Shown piece by piece: positions 22,409 to 33,769 of a DNA stretch of 64,000 bases. Position numbers and translations under genes: made by a program. Position 1 is the stretch's first letter, and every line of letters begins with the position of its first letter. The notes under the pieces are model-generated. The model did no database searches, had not been told where the DNA came from, and saw only the letters and a program-made list of their open reading frames with translations. Origin of the DNA: Acheta domesticus (taxonomy: Eukaryota; Arthropoda; Insecta; Orthoptera; Gryllidae); contig JAHLJT010009419.1 of the NCBI GenBank assembly GCA_031308135.1, positions 182,916,856 to 182,980,855 of the forward strand, given 5' to 3'.

Positions 22409-23309
22409 CAGTAATCTCTCAACATTCGCTAGGGTTAGGTTCCCGAAAATCATCGCGAATGTCAAATCCGCGAATGTTGAGTCTATCTATTAATGGAAAA
22501 ACGTGGGTTACGTTCCTAGATATCAAAAATACATTTAAAAAAGAAAGAACGAACAATTACAGTAAAACTGAGTAAGCACTACTACAAACAGAATTCACAA
22601 TCGACATCCCAAAGAGAAGAATTAAGACCATATTTGAAATTTATTTCAGAGTTGAAAGTGATTGGAGGTGGGATTTGGCTATTTTTTTGGTTCATCACCC
22701 TCCTCATTCTATTGTCTAAATGTAGTAAAGTTGATGCTTCTATTTCTCTCTTAAATTTCGAAGTAATTTCCAAGTTCTGATCATATTCAAATGTCCTTTC
22801 TACCGGAGCTTGTTGAACTTTTAGAACGCAATTAACAGTTCTAACATTGATGTTGCTCCAGGACGCAGTTTCGCTGCCATTAGTTCATCATTACGTTCGA
22901 AGAAGCTTTTTTCGCTGATTATTTCCCGAAGCTACTCTTCAGTGAAATCATTCCAATGTGAGATGCACAGATCCTGAATGGATTTTATGTTTGTGCGGTC
23001 AAAACCCTTACCTCCAAGTTAACGCAACTGAATGGAATTATTTTACAATTTTGTTCTTATATTGATGTGAATTGACATTCCAAATTTGACATTTTTGCGG
23101 AACGTGATACTTTGAGCTCCTGTGTCTGTCAAGGTCGGTTCCCAGATGACGTTAATAAAGGAAACGAAATGTGTTTACTTAAAAAATGTACGACTAAAAG
23201 ATGCACTCGCGAATGTTGAAGTCGGGAATGTTGAAACTGGTAGCATTTCTCTAATCGCGAATGTTCGGAACTCGCGAATAGCGAATCCGCGGATGTCGAG
23301 GAATGACTG
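22409..23309. mobile_element. Pogo/Tigger-like non-autonomous element (901 bp)
   Basis: Left end CAGTAATCTCTCAACATTCG and reverse complement of the right end CAGTCATTCCTCGACATCCG match, and TA lies outside both (22407-22408 and 23310-23311). CAGT...CTC-ACAT-CGCG termini with TA duplication fit the pogo/Tigger group of Tc1/mariner elements. The CGCGAATGTT motif recurs near both ends (22450-22490 and 23208-23285). Interior frames are broken and no transposase motif is recognised. Confidence 0.85.
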
Positions 23310-23311
23310 TA

Positions 23312-24104
23312 CATCTATCATATATTTTACTGTCGCGTCTGTGTTTTTTGAGAAGAAAATAGGAATGTGCGAATGGACTGATGTAAAGTCAATCCCTTCA
23401 GAATTTTTTTTAAACATTATCAGTAGAAGATAAAAATCAAAACATGTAAAATTATGGATCTAAATCGAACATTTATCCAAAAAACTTGGGTAGACAAAGT
23501 ATGGGGTGAACATTGAATAAAGAAGAGAGAAGGAGATATTCCAAAAACTCAGGGAGGAAGAAGGATGCCTTCAGCTGGAAAATACAAGACATACTACCAA
23601 ATCATTGTAATATTATGTTCAGATAATGTACAATAATTTACTCCCAAAAGGGCGCAAAAAAATATTACCAGGATGTATAACACGCGCACTGCTCACGACT
23701 GAACCTGGCTCATGTCGAGACAGATTCAATTTGTACCGATTTGCAGATACAATTGAACTGGGCTTCATGCATTCGCTTTGATCCATCCCTCTCCGCTGCT
23801 GCCGCGCGCGCGACAGACGAAATGCCAGATGCAGATGACGGAAGGAGGCGGGGTCACATCACCGGCGCCAGCGACTCTCCCACCGTCGCCCCTCTGAAGG
23901 ACGCCACCCCGCCGCTGCCCCCGTCAAACACCTTCCCGCCGCCCCCGCCAAACACCTTCCCGCCGCCGTCGCCCGCAACCACCTCTTCAGTTCCTTCCCC
24001 TCCTGTCGTCATTGAGATGGCTCAGGGCAATAACTGTGGCCGCTGCTGCATTTCGTATCGGGAAATCAGAATGTTCCGTCGACGTTAGAGTTTCGATACT
24101 ATCT
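23312..24104. other. Unassigned stretch with a GC-rich patch
   Basis: Positions 23780-24000 are GC-rich, with a partly repeated CCGCC-CC-CCAAACACCTTCC block (23935-23965). The plus-strand frame there is proline-rich and unrecognised. Confidence 0.4.
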
Positions 24105-24313
24105 AGACGGACGGACCTTTAAACGGACGTTGGGAAATATTCATTCGCGAATCGAACTATTAGAGACTGGAACGGTTTGCCTGCGACAATCTTTGATCCC
24201 TTTCCTCCAAGCCTGAGTAAATTTAAAAATAAATTAGTTTCCTACATGTTGGTATAAGTATTACAAATATGTTTAATATTATTAATTTACTAGTCTGCTA
24301 TATAAAGTAAGTT

Positions 24314-24357
<44 letters not shown>
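24105..24357 (+). mobile_element. LINE 3' end with (ATT)n tail
   Basis: A plus-strand frame ending at about 24256 reads ...GKYSFANRTIRDWNGLPA, then a proline-rich linker, SKFKNKLVSYMLV and a stop. The NRTIRDWN-LP ... FK-L arrangement is the typical last segment of many arthropod LINE ORF2 proteins. It is followed by a short 3' UTR and an (ATT)n run at 24316-24355. Only the last 50 or so codons are present, so it is heavily 5'-truncated. Clade not assigned. Confidence 0.75.
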
Positions 24358-24358
<1 letters not shown>

Positions 24359-24553
24359 CGCAGTGACGTGCAGTGAAGTGAAGTATGGTGAAGTGGAGTG
24401 CTATGAAAGCTCGCACCGTGAAATGTTCGCGTTAATTTGTAAAGTTTGTAAATTTTGTAAAATTGTTAAGTTATGTAATTTTAAATTAGTGTATTCTGCC
24501 ACCAAGTCTTCAAACTTAATTGCATAATTAGTAATAAATCTATCTATCTATCT
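24358..24553 (+). repeat. Repeat family E, copy 1, (TCTA)n tail
   Basis: Matches 33540-33715 at about 90 percent by eye: GGTGAAGTGGAGTGCTA, GAAAGCTCGC, GTGAAATGTTC, TTTGTAAATTTTGT and TTCTGCCACCAAGTC, ending TTAGTAATAAATC. It then has its own simple tail, (TATC)n here and (TAATC)n in the other copy. That architecture is a SINE or a LINE 3' end. No tRNA boxes are visible. It directly follows a LINE tail and directly precedes repeat D. Confidence 0.8.
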
Positions 24554-24555
24554 AG

Positions 24556-24735
24556 ACAGCTGGAAGAGAATTCTGCAGGCTGGCTGCTCTGATTCGTAGT
24601 TTTTCGTGTTTTTTTATCAATACCAGGCGAATTCCAGAGCAATACCTTAACGAACGAACCACAGACCGCGCGCGATATTTTCTTCCTCTTTCATGTCGCC
24701 TTCCACACACACTTGCTCTCACACTTACATGCTCC
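24556..24735. repeat. Unclassified repeat D, copy 2
   Basis: Counterpart of 16885-17065 in the same orientation. Shared blocks are AGAATTC, CTCTGATTCGTAGTTTT, ATCAATACCAGG, AGCAATACC and CGCGCGATATTTTC. Ends not defined. Confidence 0.7.
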
Positions 24736-25519
24736 ACTGGGGAAATACTTGGAGGAGGGAGACTCCCACAAGCCTACTTTATGTCGGCGCTGATCTCACG
24801 CTTCAGAGGGGAGCAACATCGCCACCTCCCAAGATAAAACATACACTACATTTACTGTATCAGTGATTCTGGCCGCCGACTAGCACGTAAAAACTATATA
24901 ATGAATTAAGCCAACACCGAAATATTTGCTGAGGTATTCGCCATTGCCCGTCGCGCGCTTCATGTATTTGCCCCAGTCATGAGACCATTTTTTTGACACT
25001 GTAACATTCCATACTATAATGGGGGAATTGGTCCAAGAGTATCATGTAGAAATAATTCGCATTCATTTTAAGAACGTCGGCAAACTTGTGTAGGGGTGGT
25101 AGCATTATGGTTTTTCATTGCACCAACTGGAGAACGCCGTATAAAAAACATTTATAATATATTTAATTGGAAGTCAAGAAAAGTCAAAATTTCTGTTTAA
25201 AGATATATTATTTATCCAGATTAATCCTTGATAAAAAATTGGTTTACTGAATGTTGAATTGAATTCGTGATAAAAGTGGATAGCGCGAACTCTTTCATAC
25301 TCGCATTCGGTGATTGTTAAATGTCTGTATAATATCGGCATTGATAGCCTCATTTTTAATTTTTCTCTGAGGAAATTGATAAAAACTATTCCTAAGCTCC
25401 CACAGCACTCACTGATCTGAATTTTACAACATATTATCGGCTAACACCCCAGCCTACACTAACTCATCTGGCTGGCCGACGAATGCTCTCTTCGGCAATA
25501 CTCACTTGTTTTAGGATAA
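24736..25519. other. Unassigned stretch
   Basis: Nothing recognisable. Confidence 0.4.
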
Positions 25520-25795
25520 AGAGGGGGGAAAGTCGCTGGTCCGGACTGACTACACGGGCGACCCTAATATGGCGAGCAGACCGCTGGACTTCCGCCGCTA
25601 AGTCTGCGGTCGAAGCCCCGTCAATCTATGTGGTGTTTGTGGTCGACAACGCCGTAGATTCCTCGGAATTCTTCCGTCTCCACTGCCTCTCAATCCATCA
25701 TTGCTCCATCATCATTTCACATCGTTTATCTTCCTAATTTCCTACTCCCCAAATCATTCACTTCTTTCCAGGCGTGACCATGCGGCTTAGGCTGT
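25520..25795 (+). mobile_element. tRNA-derived SINE (third tRNA-headed type)
   Basis: A TGGCGAGCAGACC box A-like region and GCGGTCGAAGCCCC box B-like region lie within 25573-25620. A body rich in CAATCCATCATTGC follows, then a 3' end GCGTGACCATGCGGCTTAGG (about 25774-25793). That last block recurs at about 28133-28152, so it is a family 3' end. The long dinucleotide run immediately after may have grown from the tail. Confidence 0.65.
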
Positions 25796-25796
25796 G

Positions 25797-25865
<69 letters not shown>

Positions 25866-25898
25866 TATATATATATACATACACACCACATATATACA

Positions 25899-25956
<58 letters not shown>
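25796..25956. repeat. Compound (GT)n/(TA)n/(CA)n microsatellite
   Basis: Order: (GT)n, (AT)n, (AC)n, short (AT)n, mixed CACATA, (AC)n, (AT)n. The GT-to-AC arrangement makes parts of it self-complementary. All reading frames here are Tyr-Ile/Thr-His/Cys-Val repeats with no coding meaning. Confidence 0.97.
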
Positions 25957-25960
<4 letters not shown>

Positions 25961-26222
25961 GCGTGCATGCCAAATGGCACCCCTCGCACTTGGAGGAACC
26001 CCGGAACCCCCTCGGACCAATATCCGGATCCCCCGGAACGCAGTTTGCCTTCTCGGCAACCTCTCCATTCAAAGCCTGGGTCTAAGGCCGCCCTGCCACC
26101 TCAGAGCTACTAGCTATCTGGGCTAGTACCGGAGTCAATGTCGCCTGTATGACAACGCGCCCCTCACATGGTCATGAACTAAGGTCCGGGCGGCTCGGTA
26201 GGCTGTGGTATCACAATAAATA
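25957..26222. other. Unassigned GC-moderate stretch
   Basis: Contains short CC/GG-rich blocks (CCCCGGAACCCCC) but no motif I can name. It is bounded by a microsatellite and a mariner end, and may be another SINE without a partner here. Confidence 0.35.
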
Positions 26223-27108
26223 CGTAGGTTGTACCAAAAGTAAGGTTCCCTATGAGCTACAGCCTAGAGGGAAGGTGCTAGGCTAAATCCGACAACAGTA
26301 CCGCGCGCAGTGGTTCTCACACTCGCGACCACGCCTATAGGCGATTCGCTACGTCTCTCAGTGTTCGCTTGGCAGCAGTCAGAGATGGAAGTGTTGATCG
26401 CCGCTCCCGCCAAGTGCGAAGTTTGAGCAGTAATCCGGTTTTTCCACGCAAGGAAGTTACCGCCAGTGGAGATTCATCGTCAACTTACTGAGGTTTATGG
26501 TGAAGACTGCATGTCCATTCAGTACGTCCGCAAATGATGCAGGGCTTTTGCTGAGGGTCGCACGGAAGTTCACGATTAAGAACGGATTGGAAGACCGCCG
26601 GTTTGAATGGGATTGTCCAGAAGATCAACAGTGAGCTGCTCAAAGATAGGATGGTCACTGTCCGTGAACTTGTTGAACGCATACCTGAAGCTTCCCACGG
26701 CACAATTGAAAGAACTTTAACAGAAATGTTGGGTTATCGCAAGGTGTGATCTCGCTGGATCCCGCGGATGCTGACTGACGGACACATGGAGCAACAGCCC
26801 GGACTTAGCCCCCACCGATTATCACCACTTCTCCAAGCTAAAGGAACACATAGGTGGCAAACGCTTCAAGAGCGGCGATGAAGTCCGAACAGAAGTCTCA
26901 CGCTTCCTCAACGGATTGGCGGGAGACTTCTTCGACTTATGAAGACATAAGCTGGAGCACTATCTTCAAAAGTGTGTCGAAACTAATGGAAACCATGTTG
27001 AAAAATAGACAACAGTATAAGCTTTTCAACGATGTATAAATTAATAACAATAAATAATGTTTTCTATTTGTCCAAAATACGGGAACCTTCCTTTTGGTAT
27101 AACCCTCG
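26223..27108 (+). mobile_element. Mariner element, internally deleted (886 bp)
   Basis: Ends CGTAGGTTGTACCAAAAGTA and (reverse complement) CGAGGGTTATACCAAAAGGA match. TA lies just outside both (26221-26222, 27109-27110). The plus strand reads a broken transposase: VTVRELVERIPEASHGTIE, LGYRKV, a stop, SRWIPRMLTDGHM. It then jumps to SPDLAPTDYHHFSKLKEHIG and EVSRFLNGLAGDFFDL. The segment carrying the first two catalytic aspartates is missing; the SPDLAPTD block with the third remains. Full-length relatives are about 1.3 kb. Frameshifts and stops confirm it is dead. Confidence 0.92.
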
Positions 27109-27110
27109 TA

Positions 27111-27221
27111 GTACTAAGGACCGCCCGTCCCGCCGCCGTCTGCGTTCCCTGCGCCAGGCCGTTGCAGCACCCCGCCGCCGCCACCGGCGGTGCTGCCCTC
27201 TACCGCGGCCCTCCGCCGCCC

Positions 27222-27258
<37 letters not shown>

Positions 27259-27530
27259 CGCAGTTGTATTGCGGGCGTCGTAAAGCGTCCAACGCGCGGG
27301 CAGCCGTCACCGGGCTGTGTCCGCCGCCGCCGTCGCCAGCGCCGCCTGCTTGTTATGCAGGAAGCGAGCGCGGGCCGGTGCCGCGGCCGCCGCGGCGCGC
27401 GGGGCCTCATTGCTTTACGAGCTTCCGTTCGGACGTCCGCATCGCCGCCCCGTTGCCGCCCCCACCCCCCGCCCCTCGTCTGTCGCCCGTCTCGGCCACT
27501 GGGGACAGTGACTCGCCTCTTCCCTTCCGC
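27111..27530. other. GC/CpG-rich island with (CCG)n
   Basis: CpG-dense tract with about 13 CCG triplets at 27218-27258. Frames on both strands are Arg-, Pro- or Ala-rich and compositional. Wedged exactly between a mariner end and a LINE fragment. Confidence 0.6.
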
Positions 27531-27539
27531 ACCTACTTA

Positions 27540-28053
27540 TATCACATTTTATTTTGTATTTGTCTGGTATTAGAACTAAAACAAAAATCCAGCTGTTTAA
27601 ATCTTCGGTGGAGAGCACAGTAACATATGGCTCTGAAATTTGGGTACTAAACCAAGCTCTGAAAAAGAGGATTAACAGTGATGAAAACAGTTTTTGGAGA
27701 AGATGCTGTGGAGTCACGCTGCTTGATCATGTAAAAACAGAGACTATAAAAAGGCGATTAAATATAGAAGGATGTTTAACTGATGTTATTGAAAAGAAAG
27801 GATTGTTATGGTAAGGCCACTTGCAAAGAATGGATTCAGAAAGACTGCCCAAAAAGGTTTATAACTGGACGCCAGCAAGTCGGAGGAAAAGAGGCCGGCC
27901 AAGCGTGAAATGGAAGGATGGTGTAACAGTGGCAATGGAAAGAAGAGATATGTTACAACACTCTTGGCATGACAAAACAAAATGGGGCCTTGGATGCGAT
28001 AAACGGCCAACATAGAGCTGTAGACATCGCTATCTATCTATCTATCTATATAT
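27540..28053 (+). mobile_element. LINE ORF2 C-terminus (RTE-like) with (TATC)n tail
   Basis: Two collinear plus-strand frames: TKTKIQLFKSSVES, VTYGSEIWVLNQALKKRIN, FWRRCCGV and KGLLW, a TAA stop, then GHLQRMDSERLPKKVYNW and RRKRGRPSVKWKDGV, ending at 28015. Tyr-Gly-Ser/Ala-Glu-x-Trp and W-x-GH-QRM...KRGRP-W are typical of the C-terminus of arthropod endonuclease/reverse-transcriptase LINEs. The TAA replaces the aromatic codon normally between W and GH, a single nonsense change. The tail is (TATC)n at 28028-28052. The 5' end is truncated near 27540. RTE is the likely clade. Confidence 0.85.
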
Positions 28054-28089
28054 TTGTCTGATAATTCGATGTAAACTATGTCTTTCTGT

Positions 28090-28160
28090 GTTCCCAGTCA
28101 CCGGTCTCTCAAAATCATTCAATTATTTCTTAGCGTGGCCATGTGGCTTAGGTTCTAATA
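28090..28160 (+). repeat. SINE 3'-end fragment
   Basis: AATCATTCA-TT-TTTC, then GCGTGGCCATGTGGCTTAGG (28133-28152), matches the 3' end of the SINE at 25520-25795. Head not found. Confidence 0.6.
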
Positions 28161-30541
28161 TCATAACAACTAATAAAGACCGGCAATACATCGGCCACAT
28201 CGACAATTCCAGTACAATAACAACACCAAATGGTTAAATGAAGTTTTTTGTTAAATAAAAAATGTAATAAGAAATGAAACAAAGAAGGTAAATAGAAATG
28301 ACTTTGAAAATTGGCCAGAGACAACATATTGTTTATATCAGAGTTATTCCGTCGCTTTTTTTCTCGTCTCGTCGTACTACGTATTTACATAGTAAAGAGA
28401 AATAATTATAATGCTACAGAAATAAACGGCGAATTTTCGACAAAAAATTCGTATTGTTATCGCCCTGTTATCGAAAAAGTGGATAAATCTTGTTTGTATA
28501 TTTACTAAGTTACTTCTTCTAACTGGTTGTGTATTCAGAATTCATATTTTGTGGATTCTTGATTCCGGAAGAGTTTGTGCTTTTGTAGCACTAATAGTTT
28601 GATTTCTGAATCGCAATAATTTTAATAAGTTATTCATTTTCTGAATGTCTATCAGTTTCTTCACCTCCTAGAATTTATATAGCAACTTAAACGGGGATTT
28701 TGTTTACAGAAAAACGGATACTTTTCTTGAATAAATGGAAAGTGTTCTAGATTAATTTTCTATTTAATACGAATGCATATGCCGAGTAGTGAGGATGGGT
28801 TGCTTGCTGATTCCCGAGTGCCTAACATTCGGTGCTCGTCCTACTGACAGCGTGAATATATTTGGCATACTTTTGCTGAGCGAACATTCGTCGAGCAAAC
28901 ACATGAACATTCGTCAATCGAATACGAAAAAATGCTTGGTTTACATGAGGTGTGTTGTTGATTTAACAAAAAAAGAATGTTGGTCGCGGTTGGGCGCTCT
29001 AATTCTTTTATAAGCAAACATTCGCACCTCAGCCACTCGAGATTGGGCAAACTGTATTTCGCTAGTCGCCGATTGCCGAATACTTGGAGCCGCCTTTAAA
29101 GAAATGAACCTGATGCAATTGTTTGTTCTTCATTAGCGAATTTAGTGTTATTGTGTGCCGGATTGTATTATTGTATTGTTGGTCTGATGGAACGCACAAA
29201 TACCGCAACGGTTTGGAAATTTTCGGCGAGCCATGAGCTATAACGAGCATTTGATAGCCCGTTAATGGCGTTCCGATCAAATTTTCTCTCTTGTAATCAA
29301 TGGTTGCGCCATTGGAGAAGAATCCACGGATCACCACCACCACCACCTTCAGCGATAAAGCACGAACTACATTTACGGGACAAATTAACTTATACGTTGA
29401 CTTGCCCGGAAACACCAATCAATCAATCAATCGTAGGCACCTCAGCTCTTAAGATGAGGCATGGCCATTTACGGAATGATTTTGGGTAGTGCTAGGTCAC
29501 GAATCCCGGTTTTGTCTGAAGATTTAATTTCGGCGATTGATAGTGTGAAGACATCCAGTAGCAGCAGCAGCACGCAAAATCCAAGATTCACAATCCACGT
29601 CTTACCGCAATTGGTACTGAATGGTTGAGTATTATACCACTAAAGACTATGGAATGATGCACTGGAATGCCATTGCGTATTAATCCTGATATCTTCTATC
29701 AATAATCCAAGAAATATTGACAATTCAAAGGTATGTAGATGAAGGTCTCAAACAATACGTCATTTCTTTCCTTCAGCTGCACCAAAACCTCACATTCCTG
29801 CGGCCATCTCCCCATAGTCCGAGTGTCTCTTAATTTTCCTCATCCTTACACGCTTTGACACGCTTACACGCTTCTTGACCGGTAAGTCTCCGACCTCGCG
29901 CCCATGAACATATCTGCCGCGAGAAGGAATGGTAACTATCGTCATCGTCTATGTGGGCAAGGTGACTCAATTTCAGCACCTGCAACCCGATTTTCCTCTG
30001 GATAACATTAGACTTCACGCACTTGTTTGTACGTATTTCCGTGTGTGGTTCTTAGGACGGTATGACATCCTACCAAATATTTCATTACCAAAAACGGTTT
30101 CCTGTAATGAATGGATTTGGCCGTCTTATTTTGTGGTCAACTCATAATAGTAGCATAATCAACATACAATATGAAATATAAGCTGCTTCCCTTCTTTGCG
30201 TTGTTTGCTTTACCGTGCGCATTTTCGTTTCAGTAAAATTATAGATTAGCCCTTTAGGGTTCAAAAGCGTCTCTCATTGCTGCGTCAAACAATCAATATT
30301 GTTACTTTAAGTGAATACACACTTCACATTCTCAACTCCACAACGCTGTGTTCTATTTTAGGCCTAGGCGTAAAAAAAGTATTGAATTTTGGGATGTCAA
30401 GAAGTGGTGGAATTAAGTTCAAACAAATGATACGTATACTGATTATTTAATGGTGAATTTTGGTATGATATATGCTCTCTCTTATCTATCTTCATGAGCC
30501 CTTTTCTATTCTCGGTTGCATATAAGTACTATTTTAGACAT
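28161..30541. other. Mostly unassigned stretch; includes repeat F copy 1
   Basis: About 28425-28505 shares AACGGCGA-TTTTC, TCGTATTG, GTGGATAA-TCT-GTT-GTAT with 62610-62690 (repeat F). (CAAT)n of four units near 29421. A CAC/CCA triplet run at 29333-29346. No supported gene. Confidence 0.45.
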
Positions 30542-30607
30542 CAAATTTGTAACATATTTATTTAAAAGTTTATTATTGTATATTTAATAAATATGTGACA
30601 AATTTGG
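30542..30607. repeat. AT-rich hairpin, stems about 22 bp
   Basis: CAAATTTGTAACATATTTAT at left is answered by ATAAATATGTGACAAATTTG at right, one mismatch, with a loop of about 22 bases. No surrounding features tell its function. Confidence 0.85.
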
Positions 30608-30992
30608 CAATAGCCACAGTCACTTTCCTTAGAGGGAAGCAACTATAACAGGTAAATAAGGTACAGCTGAGCAGACGTTTCATTGAGTTCTAAAATTATA
30701 GACTATAGTGAAGAAATAATCTATTCGTGTTGGATATAACGTTGTATATCAAATTGTGTATCAAAATGTTGGATATCTAATCCGTAAAATGGGATAATAA
30801 ATACAAAAGTCAATGAAATAAGATGCTTAAACAAGTGTTGTATAATTTGGAAGAAATGAAATCTCACATCTCCCTGGAAGTATATTCCTAACTGGAATAT
30901 TGAGGGTTGCTTTCCCTCCCTTATTACATCACCACTGGGTCGAATGCCCTAATGAATAAAAGGATATCCTGGATTATCACCACAGGGGTTAT
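30608..30992. other. Unassigned AT-rich stretch
   Basis: Left flank of the next hAT MITE; nothing recognised. Confidence 0.4.
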
Positions 30993-31647
30993 TGGAAACC
31001 GGAAAAACATGTAGTATGAAAGGTGAAAATATGTACATAAATATGTAATGAACACAGTAAGCGTATTTCATAAAAATGTAAAATCGGATATAATATGTTA
31101 TATTAAAATACACTAATTATAAAACGAACATTGACATAACACGAAATTATATTTATAAAAATATTCCTACAGAAATTTTAAATATCATACATTCGTTTGG
31201 AAATTCAGGTTAAAGGTTACAAAACGCGGCGTCAGTGATAGTTTTCGCACCTAAAGGAGAAACTGATGTCACTGACGCACACTTTTCGCCACGAGTTAGC
31301 TGAAACAGGCGCGCTGGACTGTGTGAACATCCGACCGCGCCATCATGTAGCGTACATCCAGTCAACAGCACGCAGTAATAATGTAGGGGAAATTGCTGAC
31401 TGTTTTGGAAATATTTCTTTTCATAAAAAATACGTAATAAAATTGAAGAAAATTGTTAGAATAAAAACAAATATTTCGTGAAAATGGCAAAATATGTAAA
31501 ATACGTAATAAAGTATTAAATGTGTTAAAATATGTAAAGAAAAAGTTTGATATTGTGTTAGAAAAGTGACGATTCGCCAAGATTAGAAATTTGAGAACGG
31601 TAAGTAGAAAGAGAAAAAAAATTAATTACATAAAAATCCAGTCTCTA
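30993..31647. mobile_element. hAT MITE, copy 2 (655 bp)
   Basis: Matches copy 1 (21692-22369) in the same orientation from both ends inward. Shared blocks include ATGTACATAAATATGTAAT near the left and TTCGCCAAGATTA near the right. The left end has decayed to TGGAAACCGGAAAAACATGT; the right end keeps TAGAGACTGGATTTTTATG in reverse complement. The 8-bp flanks GGGGTTAT (30985-30992) and GTGATTAT (31648-31655) agree at 6 of 8, an eroded target duplication. No transposase. Confidence 0.9.
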
Positions 31648-31734
31648 GTGATTATATTTTGACGAAGTGCGTTCATTTCCTCTGGGGGGTAGAAATTCCG
31701 GATACATCACATGGCAGCTCCAGCCCCACACACC

Positions 31735-32060
31735 ACGGTGCTCCCGGGCGGGCGGGCGGGCGATTGCGGGTCACCGCGTCCCCGCGTCCTCACGCGACGC
31801 CGCCCTCGCCGCGGAGGATTTTTTGCGCCCTCACTATTGCTCCTGCGCCCGTATAAATATCACGATCAACGGCGTCGCGCGTTGTCCTTTGGCATTTTAT
31901 GACACTGAGGTTCCGCCGGCGCGCGGCCTCGCCCACGTGCTTCGCCCGGCAGGCACCCTTTCCCTCCTCTCGATATGGCATTGTAAACGGCGGCCCGCCC
32001 CCAGCGAGGACTTCGGGGGAGGTGCACTTCGGCCGGGCGTAAAGAGGAGAATAAACAGGG
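31735..32060. other. GC/CpG-rich island
   Basis: GGGCGGGCGGGCGGGCGA run at 31745-31762 and dense CpG up to about 32050. Several overlapping frames of about 60-180 codons, none with a recognisable domain. Confidence 0.55.
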
Positions 32061-33539
32061 TGGCAATGTCGCATACATTATTTCGTCGGAAAAGTCTCGA
32101 AGGAAGGAAGTGGGGGAGGAACAATGGAAAAAAATGGGACGGTAAAAAAATTGAGGTTGCATGGAAGATAGAACTGCACGCTAGTATTAAAGTTTTATGA
32201 ACCTAGACATTTATTGTGTTTTAGTAGTGTGATAGATTTAATTGAGAAAATTTCATCGTGTACAAACAGTTGGAAGGCTTATAAAAGTTTTCAGAGACAA
32301 AGTAATGCATGCTTTATTGCGTTCTACAAGATCACTACTCATAAATATCAAAGTAGTTTTCGCATTTTATGCCCTGCGATTCCTCGTGGCGTTCGGTCTT
32401 TCGAGTTCTTCCTAAAACAAAATAGATGCAGCTGCTGGGGAAGAAGTTTCATTAATCTTTAAGAGCATAACTTGATCTCATATTTCGATGAGTGTGTGAA
32501 ACTCATCTCAAAAATTAGTAATATTATATAAGAATTTGAAGATCGCGCAATAGCTTTTTTGGATCATTTGCTTCCAAAACCAGTTCATACAATTATTGAT
32601 CAAAACTTAATTTTGCATATATGAAACGTTTAGAAGGTACTTCATAGTCTCGTGAAGGAATATATACTTTAAATTCAACTTGTTCTTACCTACAATATTT
32701 TCCATGTCCCGTTGAAATCAAATTGGTATGGACGGTACCTCCTTTTCTCTTCCAAAACTTTTGCAATTAACTTCAATTGAAGTAGCCTTTGAATTCTCTC
32801 TTATATCATGTGCAGCTTAATTATATACATCAACATCTATAACAAATATTAAATAGAATACGGCCCTGAAAGTCAATTCTTCACACAGTTGCAAGTGTTT
32901 GACTTTTTTCAGATGCAATGTTTCTTCGCGATACGTTTCCTGCAATTGATTAATGAAAACTTCTCATGTCATTGCATCAAGAATTTTCATATATATTATT
33001 AATCATTGCTCAGTAATTTGTTGGATATTATTAATTTTAAGACAAATTGAATGTATTATTTGCCTATGAATAGTTGGCTAAATCAAAATAGGAAATAGGG
33101 CTAAATGATCTTCAGTGTTGTGAGAAAGACTAGGAATACAGGAGTATAGACGTGCTCGTACCATTGCGTATTTTACTGTAAATGAATAATGTTTTATGAA
33201 ATAAATCTTCTGCATAATATCCCTCAAATTTCACAATCATGTTAGTCGCAACTGTCTTGTCAATGGAGACGATTAGGTGAATGGCAGAAATTATATTATT
33301 TGAAAAACGAATATTATTAGGAATCGAAATCATATTTATTCAGTAAAATATAAATTAAATTAATTTTAAATTGTGATTTTTTTTTGCGATCTTCCTACAA
33401 TGTAAGCTCCGGTTAGTTTCCCCACCGCCTTTTGTTATTCTAACTATAAAATGCCTTAGATATAGTGGAGTGCAGTGTAGTGGCGTTGTGAACTCGAGGA
33501 AAAACCATGTGTAAGAAAGACGTTACAGCTCAGTGATCA
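32061..33539. other. Unassigned AT-rich stretch
   Basis: No gene, tRNA-like head or repeat partner recognised. Confidence 0.45.
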
Positions 33540-33715
33540 ACAGTGCGGTGAAGTGGAGTGCTACGAAAGCTCGCGCAGTGAAATGTTCAAGTTAATTTGC
33601 AAAGTTTGTAAATTTTGTCAAATTGTTCAGTTATGTAATGTTAAATTAGTGAATTCTGCCACCAAGTCCTCAAACTTAATTGCAAAATTAGTAATAAATC
33701 TAATCTAATCTAACA
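33540..33715 (+). repeat. Repeat family E, copy 2, (TAATC)n tail
   Basis: Counterpart of 24358-24553: GGTGAAGTGGAGTGCTACG, GAAATGTTCAAGTTAATTTG and TTCTGCCACCAAGTCC. It ends TAGTAATAAATC followed by (TAATC)n. The different tail repeat in an otherwise similar body points to reverse-transcription-mediated insertion with tail slippage. Confidence 0.8.
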
Positions 33716-33769
33716 TATAAATAACACTTAAAATTTGAACTGTGATTGCATCGACACGCGCTCGAGTAT

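Noticed and set aside
25726..26126. Tyr-Ile, Thr-His and Cys-Val frames
   Set aside because: Direct translation of GT/AT/AC dinucleotide repeats.
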